Positions 28,901 to 37,554 of a stretch of 64,000 nt of DNA are shown in pieces (position 1 is the stretch's first letter; each line of letters starts with the position of its first letter). Location: assembly GCA_050260775.1 (NCBI GenBank), contig JBLNCP010000044.1, positions 1-64,000 on the forward strand, read 5' to 3'. Origin of the DNA: CALABS01 sp050260775 (GTDB taxonomy: Bacteria; Pseudomonadota; Alphaproteobacteria; Rhodospirillales; Magnetospirillaceae). The translations under genes were made by a program, and so were the position numbers. The notes under the pieces are model-generated. The model made no database searches, was not told where the DNA came from, and was given only the letters and a program-made list of their open reading frames with translations.

Positions 28901-30440
28901 CCCGCCGCCGCACCACGACATCTATTCCATCGAGGACCTGGCCCAGCTCATCTACGACCTCAAGCAGATCAATCCCGAGGCCCGCGTCACGGTGAAGCTG
29001 GTCAGCCGCTCCGGCATCGGCACCATCGCCGCCGGCGTGGCCAAGGCCAAGGCCGACACCATCCTGATCTCCGGCAACGTCGGCGGCACCGGCGCGTCCC
29101 CGCAGACCTCCATCAAGTTCGCCGGCCTGCCGTGGGAACTGGGGCTGTCCGAGGCCCATCAGGTGCTGACGCTCAACCGCCTGCGCCACCGGGTCAAGCT
29201 TCGCACCGACGGCGGCCTCAAGACCGGCCGCGACATCGTCATCGCCGCCATGCTGGGCGCCGAGGAGTTCGGCATCGGCACCACCAGCCTGATCGCCATG
29301 GGCTGCATCATGGTCCGTCAGTGCCATTCCAACACCTGCCCGGTCGGCGTGTGCACCCAGGACCCGGCGCTGCGGGCCAAGTTCACCGGCTCGCCCTACA
29401 AGGTGGTCAACCTGTTCACCTTCATCGCCGAGGAGGTCCGCGAGATCCTCGCCTCGCTGGGCGTGCGCTCGCTCAACGAGATCATCGGCCGCACCGACCT
29501 GTTGAAGCAGGTCAGCCGCGGCGCCGCCCACCTCGACGACCTCGATCTCAATCCCCTGCTGGCGCAGGCGGATTCCGGCGGCTACGCCCGCTACTGCACC
29601 CAGGAGGAGCGCAACGAGGTCCCCGAGACCCTGGACGCCCAGATCATCAAGGACGCCCGCCCGGCGTTGGAGGAGGGCGAGAAGATGCAACTCGCCTACA
29701 ACGTCAGGAACGTGCAGCGCGCCATCGGCACCAAGCTCAGCCACAAGATCACCCGGAAGTACGGGATGGAGGGGCTGCAGCCCGGCCACATCACCGTGCG
29801 TCTGCGGGGCTCGGCCGGCCAGTCGCTCGGCGCCTTCGCGGTGCAGGGCCTCAAGCTCGAGGTGTTCGGGGATTCCAATGACTACGTCGGCAAGGGCCTG
29901 TCGGGCGGCACCATCGTGGTGCGTCCGCCGGTGTCGAGCCCGCTCAAGTCCAACGAGAACACCATCATCGGCAACACCGTGCTCTACGGCGCCACCGCCG
30001 GTAAGCTGTTTGCCGCCGGCCAGGCCGGCGAGCGCTTCGCGGTGCGCAACTCGGGCGCCTCGGCGGTGATCGAGGGCTGCGGCTCCAACGGCTGCGAGTA
30101 CATGACCGGCGGCACCGCCGTGATCCTCGGCCCCGTCGGTGCCAATTTCGCCGCCGGCATGACCGGGGGCATGGCCTTCGTCTACGACGCCGACGAGACC
30201 TTCGCCCTCAAGGTCAACCCGGAATCGGTGGTCTGGCAGCGGGTCGAGACGGAGTATTGGGAAGGCGTGCTCAAGTCCCTGATCAGCGAGCACGTGGCCG
30301 AGACCCAGTCCAACTGGGCCCAGGCCTTGCTGGCCGACTGGAACCGCGAGATGCGGCGCTTCTGGCAGGTCGTGCCCAAGGAGATGCTGTCGCGCCTGGA
30401 ACACCCGGTGGCCCGCGGCGCGGCGGTGGCGGCGGAGTAG
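25908..30440 (+). CDS. gltB: Glutamate synthase (NADPH) large subunit
   Basis: Alpha subunit of NADPH-GOGAT, 1510 residues, normal for the family. The N-terminal glutaminase is of the Ntn type, with the nucleophile expected at C29 (DACGVG) after propeptide removal. The FMN-binding synthase domain is in the middle (GGEDRDRYRP, SGNVGGTGASPQTS), with the 3Fe-4S cysteines in CIMVRQCHSNTCPVGVC. The C-terminal beta-helix has repeated GGT and GGTIVVRPP elements. The ATG at 25908 has a GGAG eight bases upstream. Confidence 0.97.
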   Translation: MSENFVAEYLANERLLNEAGIDTTAHDACGVGLVASLDGRPRREVVVAGIEALKVLFHRGAVDADGKTGDGAGIHVEIPQDFFADHVRHTGHEPGPGRIAIGMVFLPKTDLGAQERCRCIVETEILSFGYAIYGWRQVPVDVSVIGEKANATRPEIEQIIVANTLGTPEERFEADLYILRRRIEKRVLGEHITDFYICSLSCRSIIYKGMFLAEQLTSFYPDLLDERFVSRFAIYHQRYSTNTFPTWRLAQPFRMLAHNGEINTLAGNVNWMKAHEPRMAHEVFGHHVEDIKPVVQPGGSDSAALDNVFEVMCRAGRSAPMVKQMLIPESIGQNALMPDAHRAFFSYCNAVIEPWDGPAAICATDGRWVVAGMDRNGLRPMRFTITTDGLLIVGSETGMVKVPEGEVVEKGRVGPGQTIAVDLEQGRLYRDGELKDTLAGRRPYADWTRRITELDSLVKTGAPEPVELSVEELKRRQLSYGLTMEDMELILHPMVEEAKEAVGSMGDDAPLAVLSDHYRGLHHFFRQNFSQVTNPPIDSLRESRVMSLRTRLGNLGNILDEHETQCDVLALDSPVLSNAEFEAMRRYMGPAAAEIDCTFEVGSGDPASGEHALRDALGRIRREAEEAVRAGCTHLILSDKDVSPGRAPVPMILAAGGVHSHLVRERLRTWTSLNVRSGEALDVHYFAVLIGVGATTVNAYLAQEAIADRHRRGLLGALSLAECIKNYKKAIDQGLLKIMSKMGISVISSYRGGYNFEAVGLSRSLVAEFFPGMTSRISGIGLNGIEKKTIEQHAKGFFADMAVLPVGGFYRFRRGHETHAFEGTLIHTLQTAVATDSYSTYKRYSEGMRRQPPVTIRDLLDLRPAGQPVSVDEVESITEIRKRFLTPGMSLGALSPEAHGTLNIAMNRIGAKSVSGEGGEDRDRYRPRPNGDNANSAVKQIASGRFGVTAEYLNMCREIEIKVAQGAKPGEGGQLPGFKVTVEIAKLRHATPGVMLISPPPHHDIYSIEDLAQLIYDLKQINPEARVTVKLVSRSGIGTIAAGVAKAKADTILISGNVGGTGASPQTSIKFAGLPWELGLSEAHQVLTLNRLRHRVKLRTDGGLKTGRDIVIAAMLGAEEFGIGTTSLIAMGCIMVRQCHSNTCPVGVCTQDPALRAKFTGSPYKVVNLFTFIAEEVREILASLGVRSLNEIIGRTDLLKQVSRGAAHLDDLDLNPLLAQADSGGYARYCTQEERNEVPETLDAQIIKDARPALEEGEKMQLAYNVRNVQRAIGTKLSHKITRKYGMEGLQPGHITVRLRGSAGQSLGAFAVQGLKLEVFGDSNDYVGKGLSGGTIVVRPPVSSPLKSNENTIIGNTVLYGATAGKLFAAGQAGERFAVRNSGASAVIEGCGSNGCEYMTGGTAVILGPVGANFAAGMTGGMAFVYDADETFALKVNPESVVWQRVETEYWEGVLKSLISEHVAETQSNWAQALLADWNREMRRFWQVVPKEMLSRLEHPVARGAAVAAE

Positions 30441-30471
30441 GGCGAACCCTCTCCCGCACGCGGGCGAGGGG

Positions 30472-30513
30472 CAAAAAGAAAAACGGCGGTCCCTCGGCAG
30501 AGGGGCCGCCGTT
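30472..30513 (-). terminator. Intrinsic terminator for the hsp20-DUF1150 unit
   Basis: A GC-rich stem, AACGGCGG plus CCCT (30482-30494) against 30501-30513, with one G-U pair, is followed on the minus strand by TTTTTCTTTTTG. On the plus strand the hairpin may also help to end gltB, but the T-run there is poor. Confidence 0.85.
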
Positions 30514-30530
30514 GTTCATTCAGCCACGCC

Positions 30531-30776
30531 TCAATGCACGCTCAGGGGTTCCAGCTCGTGCTGCTTGATGGCGGCGAAGGCGAGGTCGCGGGTCGGCGCC
30601 AGGCCCATGTGGGTGCCGTCGGCGGCGTGGATGGACCAGCCCTCGGCATTGTCGACGACGACGCGCTTGACGAAGGCGATGTCGGGCATGCCCCAGATCG
30701 CCAGGTCACCGGGGCTCATGTTGCGGGGCAGGGCCGTCCGGTTCGGGTGGTCTTCCCTGTTCGGGTGGTCTTCCAT
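30531..30776 (-). CDS. DUF1150 family small protein
   Basis: An 81-residue protein of the DUF1150 type (VKRVVVDNAEGWSIHAADGTHMG). Function is unknown. The gene lies one base after hsp20, an association common in alphaproteobacteria that suggests a role in heat-shock proteostasis. The N-terminus carries an exact 18-base tandem duplication (30741-30776) giving EDHPNR twice. Confidence 0.85.
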   Translation of the reverse strand: MEDHPNREDHPNRTALPRNMSPGDLAIWGMPDIAFVKRVVVDNAEGWSIHAADGTHMGLAPTRDLAFAAIKQHELEPLSVH

Positions 30777-30777
30777 G

Positions 30778-31257
30778 TCAGCCCTCCTTGGCCGGACTCA
30801 GCCGGCCCCTGGGATTGGGTTCGGCACGCTTCGGATCGCCAAGGGCGCCCTGGATGGGAATGGTGCGGACCCTCGGCTCGGGCGTCGGGCGCTCGAGGTA
30901 GACGCTCAGGAGGCCGTTCTCCAGCTTGGCGTCCCTCACTTCGATGCCCTCCGCCAGCACGAAACTGCGCTGGAACTGACGCGCGGCGATGCCGCGGTGC
31001 AGGAAGATGCGGTGCTCGCTGTCGTCCTCGGTGTGGCGGCCCCGGATGATCAGCTGGTTGTCCTCCAGCGACACCGCCAGATCGTCCATGGAGAAGCCGG
31101 CGACGGCCAGCGTGATGACCAGTCCATTGTCACCGATCTGCTCGATGTTGTAGGGCGGGTAGCCCTCGGCGTTGGTCTTGGAAATGCGGTCGAGCACGCG
31201 CTCGAAATGATCGAACCCGAGTAGAAGCGGGCTATTGAAGACAGGCAGGCGAGTCAT
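30778..31257 (-). CDS. Small heat shock protein (Hsp20/IbpA type)
   Basis: A 159-residue alpha-crystallin-domain chaperone that holds unfolding proteins for refolding by DnaK/ClpB. The start FNSPLLLGFDHFERVLDRI and NYPPYNIEQ-like PPYNIEQIGDN segment match IbpA-class proteins. GLLSVYLERP near residue 125 is the A-x-x-x-n-G-v-L type motif. A heat-shock-type promoter and a candidate ROSE thermometer lie upstream, so it is probably heat-controlled at both the transcription and translation level. Confidence 0.94.
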   Translation of the reverse strand: MTRLPVFNSPLLLGFDHFERVLDRISKTNAEGYPPYNIEQIGDNGLVITLAVAGFSMDDLAVSLEDNQLIIRGRHTEDDSEHRIFLHRGIAARQFQRSFVLAEGIEVRDAKLENGLLSVYLERPTPEPRVRTIPIQGALGDPKRAEPNPRGRLSPAKEG

Positions 31258-31360
31258 TCTGCGTCCTCCTCCGGCGAGCGAGAAACGGAACTGGCGGGCC
31301 CGATGACCGGCACCCTCGGCGCAAGGGCCCCACCTTCGCGTCGGCGGGCCTCCCTTACGC
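31258..31360 (-). promoter_or_regulatory. Candidate ROSE-type RNA thermometer in the hsp20 leader
   Basis: The roughly 100-base hsp20 leader ends with UCGCU (31281-31277) shortly before the AGGAGG ribosome-binding site (31270-31265). A U(U/C)GCU facing the Shine-Dalgarno sequence is the defining feature of ROSE elements, which melt at heat-shock temperature. The upstream leader is GC-rich and can form further hairpins. Length and gene context fit. I did not fold it computationally. Confidence 0.6.
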
Positions 31361-31366
31361 CAGACT

Positions 31367-31395
31367 ATTTTGGATGGACTGGGGCCGTCGTCAAG
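31367..31395 (-). promoter_or_regulatory. Candidate heat-shock promoter of hsp20
   Basis: On the minus strand CTTGAC (31395-31390) is separated by 17 bases from CAAAAT (31372-31367). The CTTG core fits alphaproteobacterial RpoH promoters and the predicted start leaves a 100-base leader. The -10 is a weaker match. Confidence 0.45.
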
Positions 31396-31396
31396 A

Positions 31397-31645
31397 TCAC
31401 GCCTTGCGGATCCTGAGCCGATGGATGCCCTCGGCGGCTTCGCCCGGCTCGGCGGTGCACGATTCCACGGTGTGCCCGAGCTCGGCGACCGAGCGCGGGA
31501 CGTTGGCCAGCGGCTCGCGCCCCTTCAGTCGGATTTCTGCCACTTCGCCCGACTTCATGCGTTCCACCAGCAACTTGGTACGGACGAACGTCATTGGGCA
31601 GAGGTCGGCGGTGATGTCGAGATAGTAGTCCGCTGGGTCAATCAT
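31397..31645 (-). CDS. TusA/SirA-family sulfur-carrier-like protein
   Basis: An 82-residue TusA-fold protein. The sulfur-carrying cysteine lies in DLCPMTFVRTKL, where the usual CPxP has become CPMT, a variant I recall in other alphaproteobacterial members. The end (HRLRIRKA) is a normal C-terminal strand. It may relay persulfide sulfur for tRNA thiolation or another pathway. ATG 31645 is chosen over an in-frame TTG at 31657 that sits too close to its AAGGAA. Confidence 0.82.
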   Translation of the reverse strand: MIDPADYYLDITADLCPMTFVRTKLLVERMKSGEVAEIRLKGREPLANVPRSVAELGHTVESCTAEPGEAAEGIHRLRIRKA

Positions 31646-31680
31646 GCGATTTTGCAACTTTCCTTTTTGCCGATTGGTTA

Positions 31681-31709
31681 TTGCCAGAACCTGGCAAAAG
31701 AATTATATA
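31681..31709 (+). promoter_or_regulatory. mucR promoter overlapping a palindrome
   Basis: A TTGCCA -35 (31681-31686), a 17-base spacer and a TATATA -10 (31704-31709) make one of the best promoters in the window. The -35 is the left arm of a perfect inverted repeat, TTGCCAG/CTGGCAA (31681-31697), which could be an operator for autoregulation or another repressor. Confidence 0.7.
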
Positions 31710-31745
31710 CGGCCTCATAATCGTAACTGGAGGCCAGCTCTAAAA

Positions 31746-32171
31746 ATGTCGGAGCGTTCGAACAACGGCGACCTGCTCAGCTACACCACTGAAATCGTCG
31801 CCGCGCATGTCGCCAACAACACCGTCGCCGTCAGCGATCTTCCGCAGTTGATCAACGAGGTCTACAGGACCCTGGCTTCGGTCGGCAACGTGCAGCCTGC
31901 TCCCGAGCGTCCCCAGCCGGCCGTCCCCGTCAAGAAGTCGGTGACTCCCGAGTACATCATTTGCCTGGAGGACGGCAAGAAGCTGAAGATGCTGAAGCGG
32001 CATCTCAAGACGGCCTACAACATGACTCCCGAGGAATACCGCGAGCGCTGGGGCCTGCCCGCCGACTATCCGATGGTCGCCCCCAATTACGCGCAGCACC
32101 GTTCCAGCCTGGCCAAGAAGATCGGCCTGGGCACCAAGCCGCGCAAGCGCACCACGAAGCGCGCCGGCTAA
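31746..32171 (+). CDS. mucR: MucR/Ros-family transcriptional regulator
   Basis: A 141-residue MucR/Ros regulator, a family that binds AT-rich sites and controls exopolysaccharide, motility and cell-cycle genes in alphaproteobacteria. The DNA-binding core reads ICLEDGKKLKMLKRHL, then MTPEEYRERWGLP and PMVAPNYAQHR, with a basic tail. In the zinc-finger position the second cysteine is replaced by aspartate and the last histidine is not evident, so zinc binding is doubtful. The N-terminal region probably mediates oligomerisation. ATG 31746 gives the standard start. Confidence 0.92.
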   Translation: MSERSNNGDLLSYTTEIVAAHVANNTVAVSDLPQLINEVYRTLASVGNVQPAPERPQPAVPVKKSVTPEYIICLEDGKKLKMLKRHLKTAYNMTPEEYRERWGLPADYPMVAPNYAQHRSSLAKKIGLGTKPRKRTTKRAG

Positions 32172-32192
32172 AGACTTCACACGCGAACGGAG

Positions 32193-32232
32193 GGCGCCGC
32201 GAGCAGATCTTGGGCTCGCGGCGCCTTTTGGT
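32193..32232 (+). terminator. Intrinsic terminator of mucR
   Basis: A 12-base perfect stem GGCGCCGCGAGC (32193-32204) with GCTCGCGGCGCC (32214-32225) is followed by TTTTGGTTT. It lies 20 bases after the mucR stop. Confidence 0.9.
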
Positions 32233-32257
32233 TTATGATCGTCCCTGGGTTTATAGT
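32228..32257 (+). promoter_or_regulatory. Candidate promoter of fur
   Basis: TTGGTT (32228-32233), an 18-base spacer and TATAGT (32252-32257) lie 33 bases before the fur ATG. The -35 overlaps the terminator T-run of mucR. Pattern-based only. Confidence 0.45.
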
Positions 32258-32289
32258 CCCACCACGGGTGTCATCAATACGGGTTGGCC

Positions 32290-32721
32290 ATGGTCTCGCG
32301 AATCGAACAGCGCTGCATGGAAAAGGGAATGAAGATGACCGACCAGCGTCGCGTCATCGCCCGGGTGCTTTCGGAATCCGAGGACCATCCCGATGTCGAG
32401 GAAGTCTATCGCCGCGCCACCGGCATCGACCCCCGCATCTCGATCGCCACCGTCTACCGCACCGTTCGTCTGTTCGAGGAGGCCGACATCCTCGAACGCC
32501 ACGATTTCGGTGATGGCCGCGCCCGCTACGAGGAGGCGCCCAACGAGCACCACGACCACCTGATCGACATGCAGTCCGGCCGCGTCATCGAGTTCACCAG
32601 CCCGGAGATCGAGGTGCTGCAGCGCGAGATCGCCAAGCGCTATGGCTATCGGCTGGTCGGTCATCGCCTTGAGTTGTATGGAGTTCCGTTGACTTCGGCG
32701 GATGATCGGGAAGAGAAATAG
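32290..32721 (+). CDS. fur: Fur-family metalloregulator (Fur/Mur)
   Basis: A 143-residue Fur-family repressor. The winged-helix recognition region is ISIATVYRTVRLFEEADIL and the metal-site segment is HHDHLIDMQSGRVIEF. The CxxC zinc pair found in E. coli Fur after HHDHL is missing, as is usual for alphaproteobacterial Fur/Mur, which often sense manganese. An ATG at 32290 is preferred over the TTG two codons upstream. The next gene starts 48 bases downstream, so olsBA may be in the same transcript. Confidence 0.93.
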   Translation: MVSRIEQRCMEKGMKMTDQRRVIARVLSESEDHPDVEEVYRRATGIDPRISIATVYRTVRLFEEADILERHDFGDGRARYEEAPNEHHDHLIDMQSGRVIEFTSPEIEVLQREIAKRYGYRLVGHRLELYGVPLTSADDREEK

Positions 32722-32769
32722 CCCGCACGGGCCCTGGGGGCCGCATCTGCGAACGGAGCGCGAGGAACG

Positions 32770-33633
32770 ATGGGATCGCTGGTGGATGTCGAGCGGGCTT
32801 CGGCCAGCCTCGAAGTTCGGCTTGCCAGGAACGACGAAGAAGTCGCCGCCGCCCAGGCCCTGCGGTACCGGGTCTTCTACGAAGAGATGGGGGCGCGTCC
32901 CTCGCCGGACATGGCGTCGCGCCGCTCCGACTTCGACGATTTCGACGCCATCTGCGACCACCTGCTGCTGCTCGATCCCGCCCGTGACGGCGGCGCCCGG
33001 GTGGTCGGCACCTACCGCCTGATCCGGCGTTCGGTCGGCGAGCGCTTCGGCCGCTTCTATACCGCCGGCGAATACGACATTTCCAAGATCCTCGCCAAGG
33101 GCGGCAACTTCATGGAGCTCGGCCGGTCGTGCATCGATCCGGCCTACCGCAACCGCTCGACCATGAACCTCATGTGGGCAGCCATCGCCGCCTACGTGTG
33201 GGAGCACAAGGTCGACCTGATGTTCGGCTGCGCCAGCCTGCCGGGAACCGAACCGGAGAAGCTGGCGACCCAGCTCGCCTATCTCCACCACTTCCACCTC
33301 GCCCCCGAGGAAATCCGGCCGCGCGCCCTGCCCGAGCTCTACATCGACATGCGCCTCAAGCCCAGGGAGGAGCTGGACCCGCGCCGGGCGGTGCGCGAGC
33401 TGCCGCCGCTGATCAAGGGCTACCTCCACCTCGGCGGTTTCATCGGCGACGGCGCGGTGATCGACCGTCAGTTCAACACCACCGACGTCTGCATCATGGT
33501 CAAGACCGACCTGGTGACCGAGAAGTACATCAAGCACTACGACCGCACCGCGCGGGCCCCCCAGGCGGTGGGTATGGCCCAGGACGGGGCCGAGGACGAT
33601 ACTCGCGACGGGGCGGGCAGCCGGCCCGCATGA
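32770..33633 (+). CDS. olsB: L-ornithine N-alpha-acyltransferase (OlsB-like GNAT protein)
   Basis: First enzyme of ornithine-lipid synthesis, transferring a 3-hydroxyacyl group from acyl-ACP to ornithine. The 287-residue protein has the OlsB/autoinducer-synthase-like core: AQALRYRVFYEEMGA, DHLLLLD, GRFYTAGEYDIS, ELGRSCIDPAYRN and LMFGCASLPGT. A C-terminal variable tail is present. It overlaps the O-acyltransferase gene by ATGA, which supports the olsBA assignment. Confidence 0.88.
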   Translation: MGSLVDVERASASLEVRLARNDEEVAAAQALRYRVFYEEMGARPSPDMASRRSDFDDFDAICDHLLLLDPARDGGARVVGTYRLIRRSVGERFGRFYTAGEYDISKILAKGGNFMELGRSCIDPAYRNRSTMNLMWAAIAAYVWEHKVDLMFGCASLPGTEPEKLATQLAYLHHFHLAPEEIRPRALPELYIDMRLKPREELDPRRAVRELPPLIKGYLHLGGFIGDGAVIDRQFNTTDVCIMVKTDLVTEKYIKHYDRTARAPQAVGMAQDGAEDDTRDGAGSRPA

Positions 33634-34484
33634 TCAGCCCCGCCGTCATCAGCCCCGCCGTCGCCACCCTCCGTCTCGCGGCGTTCATCCTGTGGACGCT
33701 GGTGGCGCTGGTGCCGTACCTGCCGCTGTTCTTCGCGCGCTGGCGGGGGTGTGCGCGCTACGTGCGCCGGTACTTCCAGGGGGTGGCGTGGATCTGCGGC
33801 ATCCGGGTGGCGGCCGAGGGGCGGCCGCAAGGGGGCGAAGCCCCCGTGCTTTTCGTCTCCAACCATGCCAGCTACCTCGACATCATCGTGCTGGGGACGC
33901 TGATCAACGGCTCCTTCGTGGCCAAGACCGAGGTCGCGGGCTGGCCGGGCTTCGGGTTCCTGGCCAAGATGGCCAGGACCGTGTTCGTCGCCCGCCGCCG
34001 AGGCGGCACCGCCCGCGAGCGCGACGCCCTGCAGGAGCGGCTGGACGCCGGGGATTCGCTGATCCTGTTCCCCGAGGGAACCTCCAACGACGGCAACCGC
34101 GTGCTGCCCTTCAAATCGGCGCTGTTCGCGGTGGCCGAACGCGACCGGCTCGTGGTGCAGCCGGTGTCGCTGGCCTACACCCGCTTGGACGGGCTGCCGA
34201 TGGGGCGCGCGTTCCGGCCCTTCTACGCCTGGTACGGCGACATGACCCTGCCCGACCATCTGTTCCAGGCGCTGGGGCTCGGGCGGATTACGGTGGAGGT
34301 GGTGTTCCACCGGCCGGTCCGCCTGTCCGATTTCCGCGACCGCAAGGCGCTCGCCAATCATTGCCATGACGTGGTGACGCGCGGGGTGGTCACCCTGCTG
34401 GCCGGCCGCTGGCGCGATCACGCCGCCGAGGCGCAGGCGCTGGAACAGGCGCCGCTGCCCCTCGATCCCGTCGCGGAAGGGTAA
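33630..34484 (+). CDS. olsA: Lyso-ornithine lipid O-acyltransferase (OlsA-like, PlsC family)
   Basis: A 284-residue PlsC-type acyltransferase that would add the second fatty acid to lyso-ornithine lipid. It has an N-terminal membrane helix, the catalytic NHASYLD motif and FPEGTSNDG. General 1-acylglycerol-3-phosphate acyltransferase activity is possible, but the overlap with olsB favours OlsA. The N-terminus begins with a 15-base tandem duplication (33633-33662), giving ISPAV twice. Confidence 0.87.
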   Translation: MISPAVISPAVATLRLAAFILWTLVALVPYLPLFFARWRGCARYVRRYFQGVAWICGIRVAAEGRPQGGEAPVLFVSNHASYLDIIVLGTLINGSFVAKTEVAGWPGFGFLAKMARTVFVARRRGGTARERDALQERLDAGDSLILFPEGTSNDGNRVLPFKSALFAVAERDRLVVQPVSLAYTRLDGLPMGRAFRPFYAWYGDMTLPDHLFQALGLGRITVEVVFHRPVRLSDFRDRKALANHCHDVVTRGVVTLLAGRWRDHAAEAQALEQAPLPLDPVAEG

Positions 34485-34486
34485 GA

Positions 34487-34512
34487 CGGACGGCAAGCCG
34501 TCGACGGTTGCC
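34487..34512. other. Stem-loop after olsA
   Basis: CGGCAA and TTGCCG arms with an inner CCGT/ACGG pair form a hairpin right after the olsA stop. No T-run follows, so it may stabilise the 3' end rather than terminate transcription. Confidence 0.4.
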
Positions 34513-34553
34513 GCATTGTTCCCGCGCTTCCAGGCAGGAGCGGGCGGCAATCC

Positions 34554-34581
34554 TTGACTCCTGGCGCCGCGATGCTAGGTT
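34554..34581 (+). promoter_or_regulatory. Candidate promoter of the miaB-phoH-ybeY-corC-lnt operon
   Basis: TTGACT (34554-34559), a 16-base spacer and TAGGTT (34576-34581) lie 86 bases before the miaB start. The -35 is a near-consensus match. Confidence 0.5.
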
Positions 34582-34667
34582 GAACCTCACCGGGCGGCAC
34601 CTCGTCGGTTCCGCCCCGTTCGCATTTTCGGCTCGTTTTTCGGCGGCGGAAGGCCGCCTGGATCGCA

Positions 34668-36022
34668 TTGGCCAAGAAGCTCTTCGTCAAGACCTACGGC
34701 TGCCAGATGAACGTCTATGACTCCGCCCGCATGGCGGATGTTCTGGCGCCGCTCGGATACACCACCGCCGACGCTCCCGAGGATGCCGACATGGTCATCC
34801 TCAACACCTGCCACATCCGCGAGAAGGCGGCTGAGAAGGTGTTTTCCGAGCTCGGCCGCCTCAGGCAGCTCAAGGCCGGCCGCGATAACGGCATGATCAT
34901 CGCCGTGGCCGGCTGTGTCGCCCAGGCCGAGGGCGAGGAGATCCTGCGCCGCGCCCCCTTCGTCGACATCGTGCTGGGGCCGCAGACCTATCACCGCCTG
35001 CCCGAGATGGTGGCGCGCGCCAGCCGGGCCGCGCAGCAGAACGGCATGGGCGGCGCGGTGCTCGACACCGAGTTTCCCGCCGAGCCCAAGTTCGACCACC
35101 TGCCCGAGGCCCGCGCCGAGGGCTCCAGCGCCTTCCTGTCGGTGCAGGAGGGCTGCGACAAGTTCTGCACTTTCTGCGTGGTGCCCTATACCCGCGGCGC
35201 CGAGTACTCGCGTCCGGCCGCCGCCATCCTGGAGGAGGCCCGCCGCCTGGTCGCCCAGGGGGTGGTCGAGCTGTCGCTGCTGGGCCAGAACGTCAACGCC
35301 TGGCATGGCGACGCCCCGGGCGGCGCCACCTGGGGGCTGGGACGCCTCATCCGCGAGCTGGCCGAGATCGACGGCCTCGAGCGCATCCGCTACACCACCT
35401 CGCATCCGCGCGACCTGGATGACGACCTGATCGCCGTCCATGCCGAGGTCGACAAGCTGATGCCGTTCCTGCACCTGCCGGTGCAGTCGGGCTCGGACCG
35501 CATCCTCGACGCCATGAACCGCCGCCACGACCGCGCCACCTATCTGCGCCTGGTCGAGAAGCTCAAGGCGGCGCGCCCCGACCTGGCGCTGTCCTCGGAC
35601 TTCATCGTCGGCTTCCCCGGCGAGTCCGAGCGGGACTTCGGCGACACCATGGCGCTGGTGCGCGAGGTCGGCTTCGTCCAGACCTATTCGTTCAAGTATT
35701 CCGCCCGCCCGGGCACGCCGGCCTCGACCATGCCCAACCAAGTGGACGAGGCGGTCAAGGAGGCGCGGCTGGCCGAGCTGCAGGGGCTGCTGCACGACCT
35801 GACGGTGTCCTTCAACCGCGCGTCGGTGGGGCGGGTGATGCCGGTGCTGTTCGACCGTCCCGGCCGCCATCCCGGCCAGCTGATCGGCCGCAGCCCGTAC
35901 ATGCAGCCGGTGCACGTCGAGGGCGCCGCCCACCTGATGGGCCGCGTCGTCCCGGTGCGTATCACCGAGGTGCACCCCAACAGCCTGGCCGGCACCGTCG
36001 ATCAGGCGTTTGAAGCGAGGGA

Positions 36023-36032
<10 letters not shown>
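34668..36032 (+). CDS. miaB: tRNA-2-methylthio-N6-dimethylallyladenosine synthase MiaB
   Basis: Radical-SAM methylthiotransferase that adds the ms2 group to i6A37 of tRNAs. The 454-residue protein has C12, C48 and C83 for the auxiliary 4Fe-4S cluster, the radical-SAM triad C163-C167-C170 (CDKFCTFC), HLPVQSGSDRIL and a C-terminal TRAM domain (GRSPYMQPVHV). The start is a TTG immediately before AKKLFVKTYGCQMN. No better ATG exists in frame. It opens a five-gene operon. Confidence 0.95.
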
Positions 36033-37011
<979 letters not shown>

Positions 37012-37015
<4 letters not shown>

Positions 37016-37554
37016 CCAGCCCGACTGCCCCAGACGCTGCCCCCGACGCCGTCATCGACGCCGTCATCGACGTGGCGGTGGAGAGCGAAGCGTGGACCGC
37101 CGCCCTGCCCGAGGCCGAGGCCCTGTGCCGGCGCATGGCCGCGGCGGCGCTGGCCGGCGGCGACGCCCCCGAGGGGCCGCTGGAGCTCAGCCTGGTCCTG
37201 GCCGACGACGCCACCGTGCACGAGCTCAACCGCACCTGGCGCGGCAAGGACAAGCCCACCAACGTGCTGTCCTTCGCCGCCCTCGACGACGAGGATGCGC
37301 CGCAGGCGGCAGGGGCGCCGCTGCTGTTGGGCGACGTCATCCTGGCCTATGAGACCTGTGCCGCCGAGGCGGTCGAGCAGGGCAAGACGCTGGCCGACCA
37401 CCTCGCCCATCTGGTGGTGCACGGCGTGCTGCACCTGCTCGGCTACGACCACGAGGACTCCGAGGCCGAGGCCGAGGAGATGGAGCGGCTCGAGACCGCC
37501 ATTCTGTCCGCTTGCGGGATCAGCGACCCGTACGAGGGGGGACACGCACCATGA
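37012..37554 (+). CDS. ybeY: Endoribonuclease YbeY
   Basis: Metal-dependent single-strand RNase needed for 16S rRNA 3' maturation and ribosome quality control. The 180-residue protein has the zinc motif HLVVHGVLHLLGYDH and RGKDKPTNVLSF. Its N-terminus includes a 12-base tandem duplication (37045-37068) encoding DAVI twice, an unusual extension. Overlap with the neighbouring genes by ATGA places it in the canonical ybeZ-ybeY-corC order. Confidence 0.95.

Noticed and set aside
24135..30404. A 2089-codon minus-strand open frame opposite gltD and gltB
   Set aside because: It is antisense to clearly conserved glutamate synthase genes and crosses the intergenic repeat. It has no domain-like sequence.
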